This document shows, piece by piece, positions 30,214 through 39,188 of a stretch of DNA of 42,403 bases. The translations under genes were made by a program, and so were the position numbers. How positions within the stretch are numbered: the first letter of the stretch is position 1; the number at the start of each line of letters is the position of its first letter. The notes beneath the pieces are model-generated. The model was not told the origin of the DNA. It saw nothing but the letters and a program-made list of their open reading frames with translations, and searched no databases. The stretch covers positions 1 to 42,403 of the forward strand of contig JAPKCS010000018.1 in NCBI GenBank assembly GCA_028822845.1, written 5' to 3'. The DNA comes from Candidatus Poseidoniaceae archaeon. GTDB lineage: Archaea; Thermoplasmatota; Poseidoniia; Poseidoniales; Poseidoniaceae.

Positions 30214-31221
30214 TCAACGTCGTCGAGAAGCGTTCATGTCAATGCGTCGCATTGACTTCTTCTTGGAAGATTTTCTACCTTTATTGGCCGTAACTGGATC
30301 ATCACCTTGTGAAAGACCACCAAAGGTGACCATTCCCTGACTCTGAAGGTTCGAAAGCAGCGAATCAGCCACATCTTCGGACTCAGCACCGGTTTTCATC
30401 TCGGCTTTGACGGATGCATTGTGATCGGTCATCCAGGATTTTCGTTCATCTCGAGCCATGTTCAATTTATCTCGAACCTCATTGACGTTCACCATCAACT
30501 CAGTGATCTTCTCGTGAATCTGATCAGATTTTTTGCGCAGTTCAATGAATTCTTCATGGAACCGATCGCCCTCTGCCTTGAGGAAGTCTCGGTGAGCAAA
30601 GGCTTCGTCCACTTCCTTCGACATTGCGTCTGCACGGCCAACTGCTTCAAGCATGGCCTGATGCGAGGCGTCGGCTTCCGACTTGAGGGTCTTGATAGCG
30701 GTGTCCAGATCGCTCAAATCAACAGCGATCATTTCGAACTGGACCACATCTGGCGCCAGTTCCTCAATTCTTCGACTCATTTCCTTGATGGTCTTGATCA
30801 TTTCTTTTTCCTTCTTTTGACCTACGGATGAAGTCTCAAAGGTTTTCTCTAAGCCTGCCACGTCTCGCTTCAATTGTGCGTACTCAGCAGTTGCAGATTT
30901 TTTGTCTCCCTTTTCCTTGCGCTGGCCTTTAGCTTGGCCAATGATGTCGCGAAGTTGGGCTTGAATGGCGTTGCGCTTTTCCTTATGCATTTTCACTTCT
31001 GCACGAATCGCTTTGACTTCAGCAAGAACAAGATCGACTTTTTCTTTGTGCTCCTTGTACTGGCCTTGAATGGCATTGCGCTTGTCGGCAGCAGTGCGGG
31101 CTTGGTCGCTGTAGCCGTTGCGGGCGTCTCGCATCTTGCGAACCCGTGCTTCCATGGCTTGCAATTCATCCTTTAACTCTGAATCAGGGCCGGGTGTGGC
31201 ATCTTCTTTGATTCCGCGCAT
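30214..31221 (-). CDS. COG1340-type archaeal coiled-coil protein
   Basis: A 335-residue, almost wholly helical protein. Long charged heptad-rich stretches run from about 15 to 275, e.g. ELKDELQAMEARVRKMRDAR and RRIEELAPDVVQFEMIAVDL. The repeated KRNAI motif (KRNAIQGQ, KRNAIQAQLRDI) and a basic tail KGRKSSKKKSMRRIDMNASRRR in two pieces fit the archaeal coiled-coil family COG1340. Its role in the cell is unknown. It lies between a membrane protein gene and the nucleotidyltransferase gene, 60 and 10 bp away. Two other proteins of similar character are encoded at 36097 and 40209. Confidence 0.75.
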   Translation of the reverse strand: MRGIKEDATPGPDSELKDELQAMEARVRKMRDARNGYSDQARTAADKRNAIQGQYKEHKEKVDLVLAEVKAIRAEVKMHKEKRNAIQAQLRDIIGQAKGQRKEKGDKKSATAEYAQLKRDVAGLEKTFETSSVGQKKEKEMIKTIKEMSRRIEELAPDVVQFEMIAVDLSDLDTAIKTLKSEADASHQAMLEAVGRADAMSKEVDEAFAHRDFLKAEGDRFHEEFIELRKKSDQIHEKITELMVNVNEVRDKLNMARDERKSWMTDHNASVKAEMKTGAESEDVADSLLSNLQSQGMVTFGGLSQGDDPVTANKGRKSSKKKSMRRIDMNASRRR

Positions 31222-31234
31222 GGGTTGTCCAATG

Positions 31235-31256
31235 CGTAGGCCATTTCAAGGCTACG
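31235..31256. promoter_or_regulatory. Imperfect inverted repeat before the coiled-coil gene
   Basis: CGTAGGCC (31235-31242) and GGCTACG (31250-31256) pair with one bulged base around a 7-nt loop. The site is 14 bp upstream of ATG 31221 on the minus strand, and a TATA-like TTTATG lies further upstream near 31266. It could be a hairpin in the coiled-coil mRNA leader or a chance symmetry. Confidence 0.25.
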
Positions 31257-31281
31257 GATGAGACATAAAGCAAAAATCAGT

Positions 31282-32778
31282 TCAAATGTCGCCAAATATA
31301 TCGCGAATTTTGATGAATACACCGAGCAATAACCCAAGCCCGCCGAGCAAATTGGCAGTGATTGTGCTGGAGGCGCGGACACGTTCTCGGTACTTGGAGC
31401 GAACGCGCACATTGATTTGTCGACCGATGAGGAGATCGCCACTTTGCTCTTCTAGGCGAACTGAAACAGTGGCTTCACCGAAGCGTTCGGGAAGCAGGGA
31501 TTGCCAAGCCATCGTTCCGTCCCGAAGCAAACCTGACATCAATCCGAGCACATCCTCATTGCCTTCAGCTGCGAGCGGGAGACTCTTGTTGGACCACCAA
31601 CGCTTCTCCCCGGGATTCAAGCGGTACGTCATAGCCAAATCATGAGGGCGGAAGTCGGGTGATTGAACCCTCAGTACAATCGTTCGTGGTTCATCTGAAA
31701 GGTTGTGCATCAAGGTGAACAGGTTTGCTCGGTCGTGGACAACATTCTCCATATCCACTTCGAACACGATGTCGTTTGTGGTCGTGTCTCGACCTGCTCC
31801 TAAGTCCTCCTCGATTCGGCCAATCATACGGAAGAAGGCCGGGCATGAACGCTCGACGTGATGGATGATGGAAAGCCATTCTTCCATGGTGAAAACAGGG
31901 TGGTTCTTCACCAGTTCCATTCCACCATCATCCAGGACCTCTCCAAGTTCGGACTCCATTGTTTTAAAATCCAAACCTTTCGAGTGACGGTAAAGTGTCA
32001 TCAGAATCTTTTCGCGGGCAAACTGTGGGTCGATGGAAGGTAGGAAGCAAGATTCAATCTCCCTCGAATAAACTTCATACTCGGAGCGAAGCAAAGGGTC
32101 CATGTGTGTTTTGACCAAGTCGCTGAACACCATTTCTAACGTAGATGGATGAATCGGAGGATTGTATGCACTTAGCAAACCGGTGCGCTCATCCATATTG
32201 AACGGCCGGGAACGGGTGGGCAAATGCTGCCCAAGTGAAAGGAGGGTGAACGAAAGGGACAACAGAAGAAGGATTCGACCGTTCAAGGTCTCGATGTTGA
32301 CAACGAAGATACCGATCAGAAGCATGGTTGATACAACAGCGTAGAGAAGCGAAAAAGTGTGCTTTGTACGAACGCTGTTCATGTGATGGGCCAGGCCTTC
32401 GTAACCGTGAAGAGATTGCACTGCTCGGTGTTCTTGATTCAGTCGCTCGACTTCGGATTGGAAACTTGCGATCGACAAATGGGTGCGGTGCCTGTGGACA
32501 ATTTGTGCTAAGATGTAGCCAAAAAGAATGACGAAGGTCAATGACGTAAGGGTCATGGCAAAACTGAGGTTGATGGTCGGCTCAATCTTCGACCACCAGT
32601 TTGGAGAATTTTGGGCATAAGCCAGAGAACCGAAGGCCGTGAGGAACGAAAACGCAGGAAGGAGAAGAAGCAACCGAAGGCCGGAACCAATGAGTTGACG
32701 GTCCAAGGCAAACCAAAACCGCTCTGACGACAGAACTGATTCTTCATCGGATGTGATCGAAGTCGGTTCATCCACCAT
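31282..32778 (-). CDS. Multi-span membrane protein of unknown function
   Basis: A 498-residue protein. Four predicted spans sit in the first ~190 residues: LLLLLPAFSFLTAFGSL, a 24-residue span with MTLTSLTFVILFGYIL, TFSLLYAVVSTMLLIGIFV and RILLLLSLSFTLLSLG. A ~280-residue soluble part follows, containing mixed helices and a later beta-rich section (VRVQSPDFRPHDLAMTYRL-like). A final hydrophobic segment (about 475-495, LLGGLGLLLGVFIKI) may re-anchor it. No family is recognised. It lies 36 bp downstream of the DtxR gene on the same strand and so may belong to the same operon. Confidence 0.7.
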   Translation of the reverse strand: MVDEPTSITSDEESVLSSERFWFALDRQLIGSGLRLLLLLPAFSFLTAFGSLAYAQNSPNWWSKIEPTINLSFAMTLTSLTFVILFGYILAQIVHRHRTHLSIASFQSEVERLNQEHRAVQSLHGYEGLAHHMNSVRTKHTFSLLYAVVSTMLLIGIFVVNIETLNGRILLLLSLSFTLLSLGQHLPTRSRPFNMDERTGLLSAYNPPIHPSTLEMVFSDLVKTHMDPLLRSEYEVYSREIESCFLPSIDPQFAREKILMTLYRHSKGLDFKTMESELGEVLDDGGMELVKNHPVFTMEEWLSIIHHVERSCPAFFRMIGRIEEDLGAGRDTTTNDIVFEVDMENVVHDRANLFTLMHNLSDEPRTIVLRVQSPDFRPHDLAMTYRLNPGEKRWWSNKSLPLAAEGNEDVLGLMSGLLRDGTMAWQSLLPERFGEATVSVRLEEQSGDLLIGRQINVRVRSKYRERVRASSTITANLLGGLGLLLGVFIKIRDIFGDI

Positions 32779-32814
32779 GGTCGTTGGATGGTGGCTATCT
32801 TCTAAAGCCTTACA

Positions 32815-33486
32815 TCAGTTCTCAAGCCCAAAGGGCCGAAACAGGAGTTGAGATGTAAGTTCGCTGCTCACATCAACCCGTGACCCATCGTCCAAGTAAA
32901 AGCCATCCGCATCCCGTGAAACCGATGCGCCAATAACAACACCGAGGGCCCTCAGATGGTCACGCTTTGCGGGCGACATCATCATCGCTTCAAATGAGCC
33001 ACTGTCGCCGATGGACATGCAAGAGAGGGGGCGTATATCTCGGTGGTTGGCTTCGATACGAGCAAGGATATCCGCTGATGGTTCTGGTATCTCTCGCCCA
33101 CTCGGATCGAGGTCGGGACGGCCAAGCAACAGCGAGAGGGCAACCTCAAGGTCATCATCGATGGCATGCTCGAGCCGACATGCTGTGGCATGTGCATTGC
33201 CATCAAAAGGTAAGATGTCCAGCAAAACTTCTGCCAGACGGTGACGTCTTTTCATTTTCTTGCCGTGATACATACCTGTTTCACTTAGTCGAGCGCCTTT
33301 GTACGGCGTGTATTCAAGAAGTCCTTTGGAAGCAAGCCTTTGAATCATTTCAGTTGCAGAAGCGGGCGACACTGAGAGTGCCTCGGACAAATCCCCAGTC
33401 CGAACCAACGCTAATGGGTCCCGTTCATAGAACTCATACATGGTTTCGAGGTATTCATCCTCAAATTCCTGGAAATGCCCACTCAT
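32815..33486 (-). CDS. DtxR/MntR-family metal-dependent transcriptional regulator
   Basis: A 223-residue regulator with three parts: a winged helix (about 8-70), a metal and dimer domain, and a C-terminal FeoA-like SH3 domain (about 150-220). The metal ligands are complete: H82 and E86, then H99, C103, E106 and H107, matching DtxR H79, E83, H98, C102, E105 and H106 in spacing. The residue at the DtxR Met10 / MntR Asp8 position is acidic (E11), so iron versus manganese specificity is open. The usual role is metal-activated repression of metal uptake genes. Its target here is unknown. The gene follows a surface-protein gene by 25 bp. Confidence 0.93.
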   Translation of the reverse strand: MSGHFQEFEDEYLETMYEFYERDPLALVRTGDLSEALSVSPASATEMIQRLASKGLLEYTPYKGARLSETGMYHGKKMKRRHRLAEVLLDILPFDGNAHATACRLEHAIDDDLEVALSLLLGRPDLDPSGREIPEPSADILARIEANHRDIRPLSCMSIGDSGSFEAMMMSPAKRDHLRALGVVIGASVSRDADGFYLDDGSRVDVSSELTSQLLFRPFGLEN

Positions 33487-33511
33487 GGTTAATCCTCGTC
33501 ATTCTTAGCAT

Positions 33512-36004
33512 TCAATCTTTTGCTTTGAACACATGTTCGCAAGCAGGGCATCTGACCGAACCGGCATAACTGTTTGGAACCCTGAGCGATTGACTGCATT
33601 CAGGGCATGAACGTTCGACTTTGGCATCTTCAGCCGGTTCTTGCTCTTCTTCGACTTCATCCGGCTCAACCTCTTCTGCGTTGTTTTTGGATTCAACTTC
33701 AAAGCGATTGGAGCAATCAGGGCAACGAACTGAGCCGTTGTATGATGCTGGCACTCGCAATTGCCGAGCACATTCGGGGCAACTGATCTGAATTTTTTCA
33801 TCGCTTGATGCGATGCTGCTGATTGAAGACTTCGATTTCGGTTTGGGTGTGCTCTTTGATTTGGCAGATGGGGTGAGGCTTTGACCTTGTTTGATTCTGA
33901 TCGCTGCGAGAACGCCCCCTGCCAGAGCTACACCGCCAAGAAGACCAAACCATGGGACGCTGAATGCGGCATCTTCAATTTCTTCTTCAGCAGAGGTGAA
34001 TGAAGAGGAATCTATGATCTGCTGACCTGCAACAGACCAAACTGCGTCTAAATTGACCCGGGCACCCTCGGGCCAAACCAGGGAAAAGGAGACCAGGGTG
34101 GATTCACCAGCGTCAAGCACCGGCGTGGCTTGGGTATCATACAGCGTTCCATCTTCGCCAAGCAACAGAAGTTCCCCCGCAGAACCAGCGACCGTCCCAC
34201 CGTTCGAAATGGACACTTGAATGGTCGCGCTCTGACCTGCGAGCGGACGTGATGGAGAGGCAACTGGATCCAAGGTGAGCCGAAGCACAGGCCGATTGCT
34301 TGGGATGGACTTGCTGTCACTGGATGGACCGAAAGCTTCGCTCCAATTGTTGGCATCCACGCGCAGGGTGGCTCGGTCGGCATCGATGAAGCCCAAATCG
34401 AGCGACCCGGTCGTCACCCCTGGTGCCAACGTTACAAGGTAATCCAAGAGGTAGGTTTCTCCAGAGTCAAAGTAGCCGAGACGGACTCGAACCGAGCGAT
34501 CCACACCTTCACCCAGCGTGATGGACCAGTTCATACCCACCCCAACCTCTGCATCCCAAGTGACGTGATCCACGCTCGGTTGAAGCACCTGTTTTGCAGC
34601 GACTGGTACGACGACTGATCCGTTCAACCCTTGGTCGATGCTGCCATCCTGGGAACTTAGACGCCATTCGATCACTTCATCACCTGCGTTGAGCATTGGG
34701 ACAACAACTGATACTTCGCCCGCTGCATCCACATCGAGGGAAAGGGGTTGACTGGTGTACACCGATTGTGATGTTATGCATTCCAGTGCGACCGTACCTT
34801 GGACATCACCATGATTTCGAACAAGCATCGAGAAACGAGCACTGTCGCCAACGTGCCATGGGCCGTCAAGCACACCCGGTGTGGTTGAACCAGCCGCTTC
34901 GAAGACCGCAGAAACGACATCAAACGTGAGAACAACGGGCGTGTTGGATTGAACTGAAATCCGCGTTCCTGTTGTGTCACACTCGAGGGTGGCGGGACGT
35001 GCTTGGGTGGTGAATGTGATGGCGGTTGATGCCATCAAAGCCAATTCAAGACTCTGATTCAAAACCGAAACCTCGCCAAAGGAACAAACAACCAATCCGA
35101 GGAAGGTTTGTGTACCGTTGTTAGCGACAGAAAGGTTCCATTCGAGAACATCGCCAGCGACGTACTCAGAGGTGACAAGTTCAGGATGGAGGTCCATGAG
35201 TGGCAAGGGGGGTGGCGTAACCTCCAGTGTGATTGACCGCGCCTCATCAGAGGAATCAGCATCACCGGTCTGGTTCAAGGTCAAACTGATCGAGGTTTGA
35301 CCCTCCACCATTGCAATCGAGGAATTGGCAACCACAAGGGTGCTTGACATGCCTGCAACAACAACGGTGTTGATGGTCATCGATTCCTGAGAATCACCAG
35401 AAAGCAAATCGATTTGCATCGAACCACTCCAAGCATAGTCACCGTTGTTGATAACGGGAATTTGCATTCCCAAAAAATCACCATCACTGATCGATAAGTT
35501 CCCCGTTGGAGATGCTGATGCGTCGAGGCTGGTGAAGGTGACATCGCCGGCAGGTGCGATGCTGATGTCAAGCGGCACAAGTCGCTGAACTGTGCGATTG
35601 AATGAAGTGACATGGGTGCTGGAATTCGACCCCACATCTCCTGTGATGGTTGATTCAATGATTGAATAACCAAATGGAAGCGATGTGAACGTGACTGAGA
35701 ATGTTTCAACACCGCTGAGCGGAACCGTCTTTGTTTCATTCAATGTTTCTAAGATGAGGCCATCGATTGATTTCAAAACTGATTGAGCGGAGACATCGGC
35801 GCTCTGACCGCTTTGTTCGGCGACGTCGAAGGTGTAGCTCAATGTAGCCAGGTCTGTTTGTTCGGAGAGCCCCAAAGAAATACTCGAGGTTTCAATCGCA
35901 GCCTCACCACCAGAAGCAGCGACCTGTGGCACGAATAGGCTCAACATAAGCACGGAGAAGAGCCCGAGGGCAGTGAGCCAACTGGTCTGTTTTGGCCCCC
36001 CCAT
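33512..36004 (-). CDS. Large surface protein with two cytoplasmic zinc ribbons
   Basis: An 830-residue protein. A signal peptide (about 1-30, ALGLFSVLMLSLFVPQVAAS) leads into a ~650-residue ectodomain of repeated beta-sandwich character (CARDB-like phrases such as VTISNGGTVAGSAGELLLLG-like). A single span follows at about 681-705 (FGLLGGVALAGGVLAAI). The cytoplasmic tail carries two near-identical zinc ribbons, each CPEC-x3-LRVP-xSY-xGSVRCPxC, at about 735-765 and 798-826, separated by an acidic linker. The ribbons resemble short MJ0042-type fingers. This topology would link an outside domain to an internal metal-binding or nucleic-acid-binding tail. Function is unknown. Confidence 0.75.
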   Translation of the reverse strand: MGGPKQTSWLTALGLFSVLMLSLFVPQVAASGGEAAIETSSISLGLSEQTDLATLSYTFDVAEQSGQSADVSAQSVLKSIDGLILETLNETKTVPLSGVETFSVTFTSLPFGYSIIESTITGDVGSNSSTHVTSFNRTVQRLVPLDISIAPAGDVTFTSLDASASPTGNLSISDGDFLGMQIPVINNGDYAWSGSMQIDLLSGDSQESMTINTVVVAGMSSTLVVANSSIAMVEGQTSISLTLNQTGDADSSDEARSITLEVTPPPLPLMDLHPELVTSEYVAGDVLEWNLSVANNGTQTFLGLVVCSFGEVSVLNQSLELALMASTAITFTTQARPATLECDTTGTRISVQSNTPVVLTFDVVSAVFEAAGSTTPGVLDGPWHVGDSARFSMLVRNHGDVQGTVALECITSQSVYTSQPLSLDVDAAGEVSVVVPMLNAGDEVIEWRLSSQDGSIDQGLNGSVVVPVAAKQVLQPSVDHVTWDAEVGVGMNWSITLGEGVDRSVRVRLGYFDSGETYLLDYLVTLAPGVTTGSLDLGFIDADRATLRVDANNWSEAFGPSSDSKSIPSNRPVLRLTLDPVASPSRPLAGQSATIQVSISNGGTVAGSAGELLLLGEDGTLYDTQATPVLDAGESTLVSFSLVWPEGARVNLDAVWSVAGQQIIDSSSFTSAEEEIEDAAFSVPWFGLLGGVALAGGVLAAIRIKQGQSLTPSAKSKSTPKPKSKSSISSIASSDEKIQISCPECARQLRVPASYNGSVRCPDCSNRFEVESKNNAEEVEPDEVEEEQEPAEDAKVERSCPECSQSLRVPNSYAGSVRCPACEHVFKAKD

Positions 36005-36063
36005 AGGTGTGGCTTAGCGAGGGGGTTCTTCACCTTCACGCCAAATGAAGACGCTACGCAGTG

Positions 36064-36069
36064 TTTATT
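36064..36069 (+). promoter_or_regulatory. TATA-like box upstream of the coiled-coil/TUTase operon
   Basis: TTTATT (within GTGTTTATTC) lies about 30 bp upstream of ATG 36097. It is the only A/T-rich run in the 92-bp gap between this operon and the divergent surface-protein gene. GGTGGGGG lies between it and the start and may act as ribosome-binding site. Confidence 0.45.
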
Positions 36070-36096
36070 CAAGGTTGGAAGGTGGGGGGACACTGT

Positions 36097-36990
36097 ATGA
36101 CCCCCGAGGAGTTGCTTGGTGTGACCCCCGCCTTGTTGGCGAAGTCCATTTTACATCGTCGCGAACGGCTTGCTGAGGTCATCCCAGAGCAACTCGATGC
36201 TCGGCAGGAGGAACTTGTCGCTGCCGAACCTTTGGCGCGTGCTGCGAAGGAAAAGCGCGATGGCATCAACGCCAAAGTAGCCAACCTCAAGCGAGAGCGA
36301 TCTGAGAACCAATCCAAAGCCCGAAGTCTGTTCAAGCGAGCGGGCGAACTGCGGGACCAACTTCAGGCCTCTGGTGGCATCAAAGATCCAAACCCCAAGT
36401 GGGCAAAAGAGAAGCTCGATGCAAAATTACTGAGTTTGGAAACCGAACTGGAAACCAATGCTGGCAACCATAAAACCGAACAGAAGTACATTCAAGAAAT
36501 GAAAAACCTCATCCGCCAACATGACGACTGGGTTGCAGAACGAAGTTCAAGTCAAGAAGGCTTGACAGAAATGGATGCCTCGTTCAAGGAAGCCAAGATC
36601 TTGCTCGAGACGGCACAAAAAGCCCACGATGCGATCATCGAACTCGCCAATGAGAACGAATACCATCACACCAGTTACGTTGAACACGAAGCTCACCGAC
36701 GTCGCGCCGATGGGCGCACGAAGCGCCTTGCAGAGGCCCTCGATAGCAGCCAACGTGGCATGGAGCATTGGCAAAAAATCATTGATGAGGGTATTGAGCG
36801 CTTGCTTGCAAACGCTACAACCGTCAAAGAAGGCGGTCCTTCAAGCATCGTTCGCAATCGTAAACCCACCAAGACGGATGCACCAAAGAAGACCAAAGGT
36901 CGCCAAGCGTCCAAAGCCAAACCAAAGCAAAAGCCAAAGCCAAAAGCAATACAAAATCCAAAGGCAGAAAGCGGAGGTGAAGAGGAATGA
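36097..36990 (+). CDS. Coiled-coil protein with basic tail, coupled to the TUTase-like gene
   Basis: A 297-residue protein. A short N-terminal helix (MTPEELLGVTPALLAKSIL) is followed by long heptad-like coiled coils (about 20-235). A Lys/Pro-rich basic tail (KAKPKQKPKPKAIQNPKAES, about 270-290) could bind nucleic acid. It is similar in outline to the archaeal COG1340 coiled-coil proteins. ATG 36097 is preferred: GGTGGGGG lies about 9 nt upstream and a TATA-like box about 30 bp upstream. GTG 36061 is the alternative. Its end overlaps the TUTase-like start by 4 bp (ATGA), so the two are translated together and probably work together. Confidence 0.72.
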   Translation: MTPEELLGVTPALLAKSILHRRERLAEVIPEQLDARQEELVAAEPLARAAKEKRDGINAKVANLKRERSENQSKARSLFKRAGELRDQLQASGGIKDPNPKWAKEKLDAKLLSLETELETNAGNHKTEQKYIQEMKNLIRQHDDWVAERSSSQEGLTEMDASFKEAKILLETAQKAHDAIIELANENEYHHTSYVEHEAHRRRADGRTKRLAEALDSSQRGMEHWQKIIDEGIERLLANATTVKEGGPSSIVRNRKPTKTDAPKKTKGRQASKAKPKQKPKPKAIQNPKAESGGEEE

Positions 36991-39182
36991 GTGACGATTG
37001 TGAAACCACTGGATTTTCGCCGGAACAGATCGCTCGTTGGCCCCATGTCCACAAGCAACTTTGCGGCCAACTCGCCCTTGCTGAAGCCTCGACCATCAGT
37101 GAAGAGGTCATCATCAACATCAATCAAGGAATTGAAGCGATGCTCAAATCCGAGGGGCCAACTGGGAAGCAACTCAAAGCGAGGGCTGGCTTGTTCCAAC
37201 ACCTCAAGCGAACGCTTGAACGCAGATTCAAAAGAGCCACATTACAACAATTTGGTTCATCTCAGTCCGGACTCACGCTTCAAGCCGGTGACCTCGACCT
37301 TTGCCTCCAATTCAAAGGAGAGATTCCTGCAAAAGTTCTGCGTCAGGTCAATCGACTGCTCAAACAACACGACATGGAAGACATCGTCATGCTGCCGAGG
37401 GCCAAGGTCCCGATCATCAAATTCACAGATGAGCGGACCAAAATCCCAGTTGATATTTCCATCAACAACACACTCGCCCTTCACAACACTGAACTCTTGA
37501 AACGGTATGCTTCATCTGATGAACGAATTCGCTGGCTCATTTTGTCGGTGAAACATTGGGCATTGCGAAGGGATGTCTGCGACGCTGCTGCTGGTACCTT
37601 CTCTTCCTATGCGTGGACACTTCTCGCGGTCCAATCCCTGCAACAAACCAACCCACCTGTTGCCCCAGTCCTCCAATCTGGCGAAGAGCGAACGATGGTC
37701 GAAGTCGAAGGGGAAACATACGACCTCACAATGGCCGATCCAGCCTCGATCACCCTCGAACCGAAAAACGACCAGAGCATCGGTGAATTATTTGTCGAAT
37801 TCATATTCGAACACGCCACAAAATCTCCATTCAAAGACCATGTGGTTTCAGTTCGTAATGGGGCCTACCTGACTCGCAAATCGAAAGATTGGAAGCATGC
37901 AACACCTCGTGCTGAGAAAGCGATTCTCATGGATAAAAAGACCCGCCTAGGTCAACACTCGCTTCCAATTGAAGATCCATTGGACCTTGATCATGATCTC
38001 AGTCGTGTGCTACGACCCTCGGGCGCACTGGACATCCAAGAAGAATTTTTGAGGACCTGCGTCGCACTGAGTGAAGGGAAACGTTGGGAACACCTCGTTG
38101 AAGCAAAGCGGCCAGAACGCTTCTTACCGGTCGAGGAATTTGACCTCTTTGCCGACCTCCGAACGCAATCTAAAGACGAAGTTGCAGCGTTGGTTCAAGA
38201 GAACACAACGGCAACAGAAGCACTGGATGAACGGATGACTGCTCTGACCGTGGAACGCCAACACAACGTCAAGATGTCACGCGCTCTTCGAGGGAAAATC
38301 GAAGACACGACCGAATTGCGAAATGAACTACGCACCATTGTTCGAACCCTTCGCCCACGCTCTCAGAAGATGGATGAACTGCAAAAGCAGCGCGATGAAA
38401 TAAACAAGCGAATCGGCTTACCACTCTACCGAATAAATGAGTTATTACAAGACGTATATCAGCAATTAACTGGAGAAATGGATTTATTCCAGGTGCCATC
38501 GTTGCGCCGAGAAGAAGAACAGTTCTCTTGGTTCTTTGAACTCCAATCAATGCATCGAGAAGCACTCAAAGCGCAAGATGCACACAAAGCCTTCGTCGAG
38601 TTACTGAAGGAACAAAAGGCGGCGGTTCGTTCGCTCAAGGAAAACGAAAAGAAGCAGGACGAGCACAAAGCAGAATTGCTTGAAGCTGAACCAATGCTCA
38701 AAGACATGGACATCAATTTCAGCGATGCAATGCAATTCGACAAGAAAGCGAGTGCATTGATGAAAGTTCTGGACAAGCGTCGGACCGAAATGCGACGTTT
38801 GCGTCGTGAAAAGGGCCGACTCGATGCTTGGGTCCGGATCAGTTCCAATCCACCTCCACGAAGAACCAATCAAGGCGGACAAAGGGGCGACGGCCAAAAG
38901 GGCGGCGGACAAAAGCGAACCAAGTCAGGCTCCGCCGATTGGAAGCCAAGAAACAACGGTGCCAAAGCCGAAGAGGTCCAGAACCGGGCCGCTGCAGGTG
39001 GTACATTCTCTCTTTCAGATCTCGATGTTCTGTTGAACAGTGGCGGTCTGAGCACGGTGACCAAGAAACAACAAACAGCCAAAGCATCACGACGACAAGA
39101 GCGTAAAAAGAAGGTCAACACGACCAACCTCACAGCTCACCGCGGCGAGCGTTCACAATCGACGAAGGGTCGAAAGGAATGA
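36987..39182 (+). CDS. Cid1/TUTase-like RNA terminal nucleotidyltransferase with coiled-coil and basic tail
   Basis: A 731-residue protein. Residues ~75-220 form a polymerase-beta-type nucleotidyltransferase core: FGSSQSGL (GSS 90-92), catalytic D102 and D104 in GDLDLCL, third Asp D156 in KIPVDISINN, then the helix KHWALRRDV and SSYAW (206-210). Residues ~265-365 form a PAP-associated domain, with SIGELFVEFIFEHAT and IEDP (328-331). H336 falls at the place of Cid1 His336, which favours UTP. Residues ~400-620 are coiled coil, and 640-731 are basic and Gly/Arg/Lys-rich. The predicted activity is 3' tailing of RNA, probably uridylation. It overlaps the coiled-coil gene by 4 bp. Confidence 0.85.
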   Translation: MSDDCETTGFSPEQIARWPHVHKQLCGQLALAEASTISEEVIININQGIEAMLKSEGPTGKQLKARAGLFQHLKRTLERRFKRATLQQFGSSQSGLTLQAGDLDLCLQFKGEIPAKVLRQVNRLLKQHDMEDIVMLPRAKVPIIKFTDERTKIPVDISINNTLALHNTELLKRYASSDERIRWLILSVKHWALRRDVCDAAAGTFSSYAWTLLAVQSLQQTNPPVAPVLQSGEERTMVEVEGETYDLTMADPASITLEPKNDQSIGELFVEFIFEHATKSPFKDHVVSVRNGAYLTRKSKDWKHATPRAEKAILMDKKTRLGQHSLPIEDPLDLDHDLSRVLRPSGALDIQEEFLRTCVALSEGKRWEHLVEAKRPERFLPVEEFDLFADLRTQSKDEVAALVQENTTATEALDERMTALTVERQHNVKMSRALRGKIEDTTELRNELRTIVRTLRPRSQKMDELQKQRDEINKRIGLPLYRINELLQDVYQQLTGEMDLFQVPSLRREEEQFSWFFELQSMHREALKAQDAHKAFVELLKEQKAAVRSLKENEKKQDEHKAELLEAEPMLKDMDINFSDAMQFDKKASALMKVLDKRRTEMRRLRREKGRLDAWVRISSNPPPRRTNQGGQRGDGQKGGGQKRTKSGSADWKPRNNGAKAEEVQNRAAAGGTFSLSDLDVLLNSGGLSTVTKKQQTAKASRRQERKKKVNTTNLTAHRGERSQSTKGRKE

Positions 39183-39188
39183 GTTCAG

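Noticed and set aside
32967-33569. 200-codon plus-strand frame opposite the DtxR gene
   Set aside because: It is antisense to a regulator with all six metal ligands in place, and has no domain of its own.
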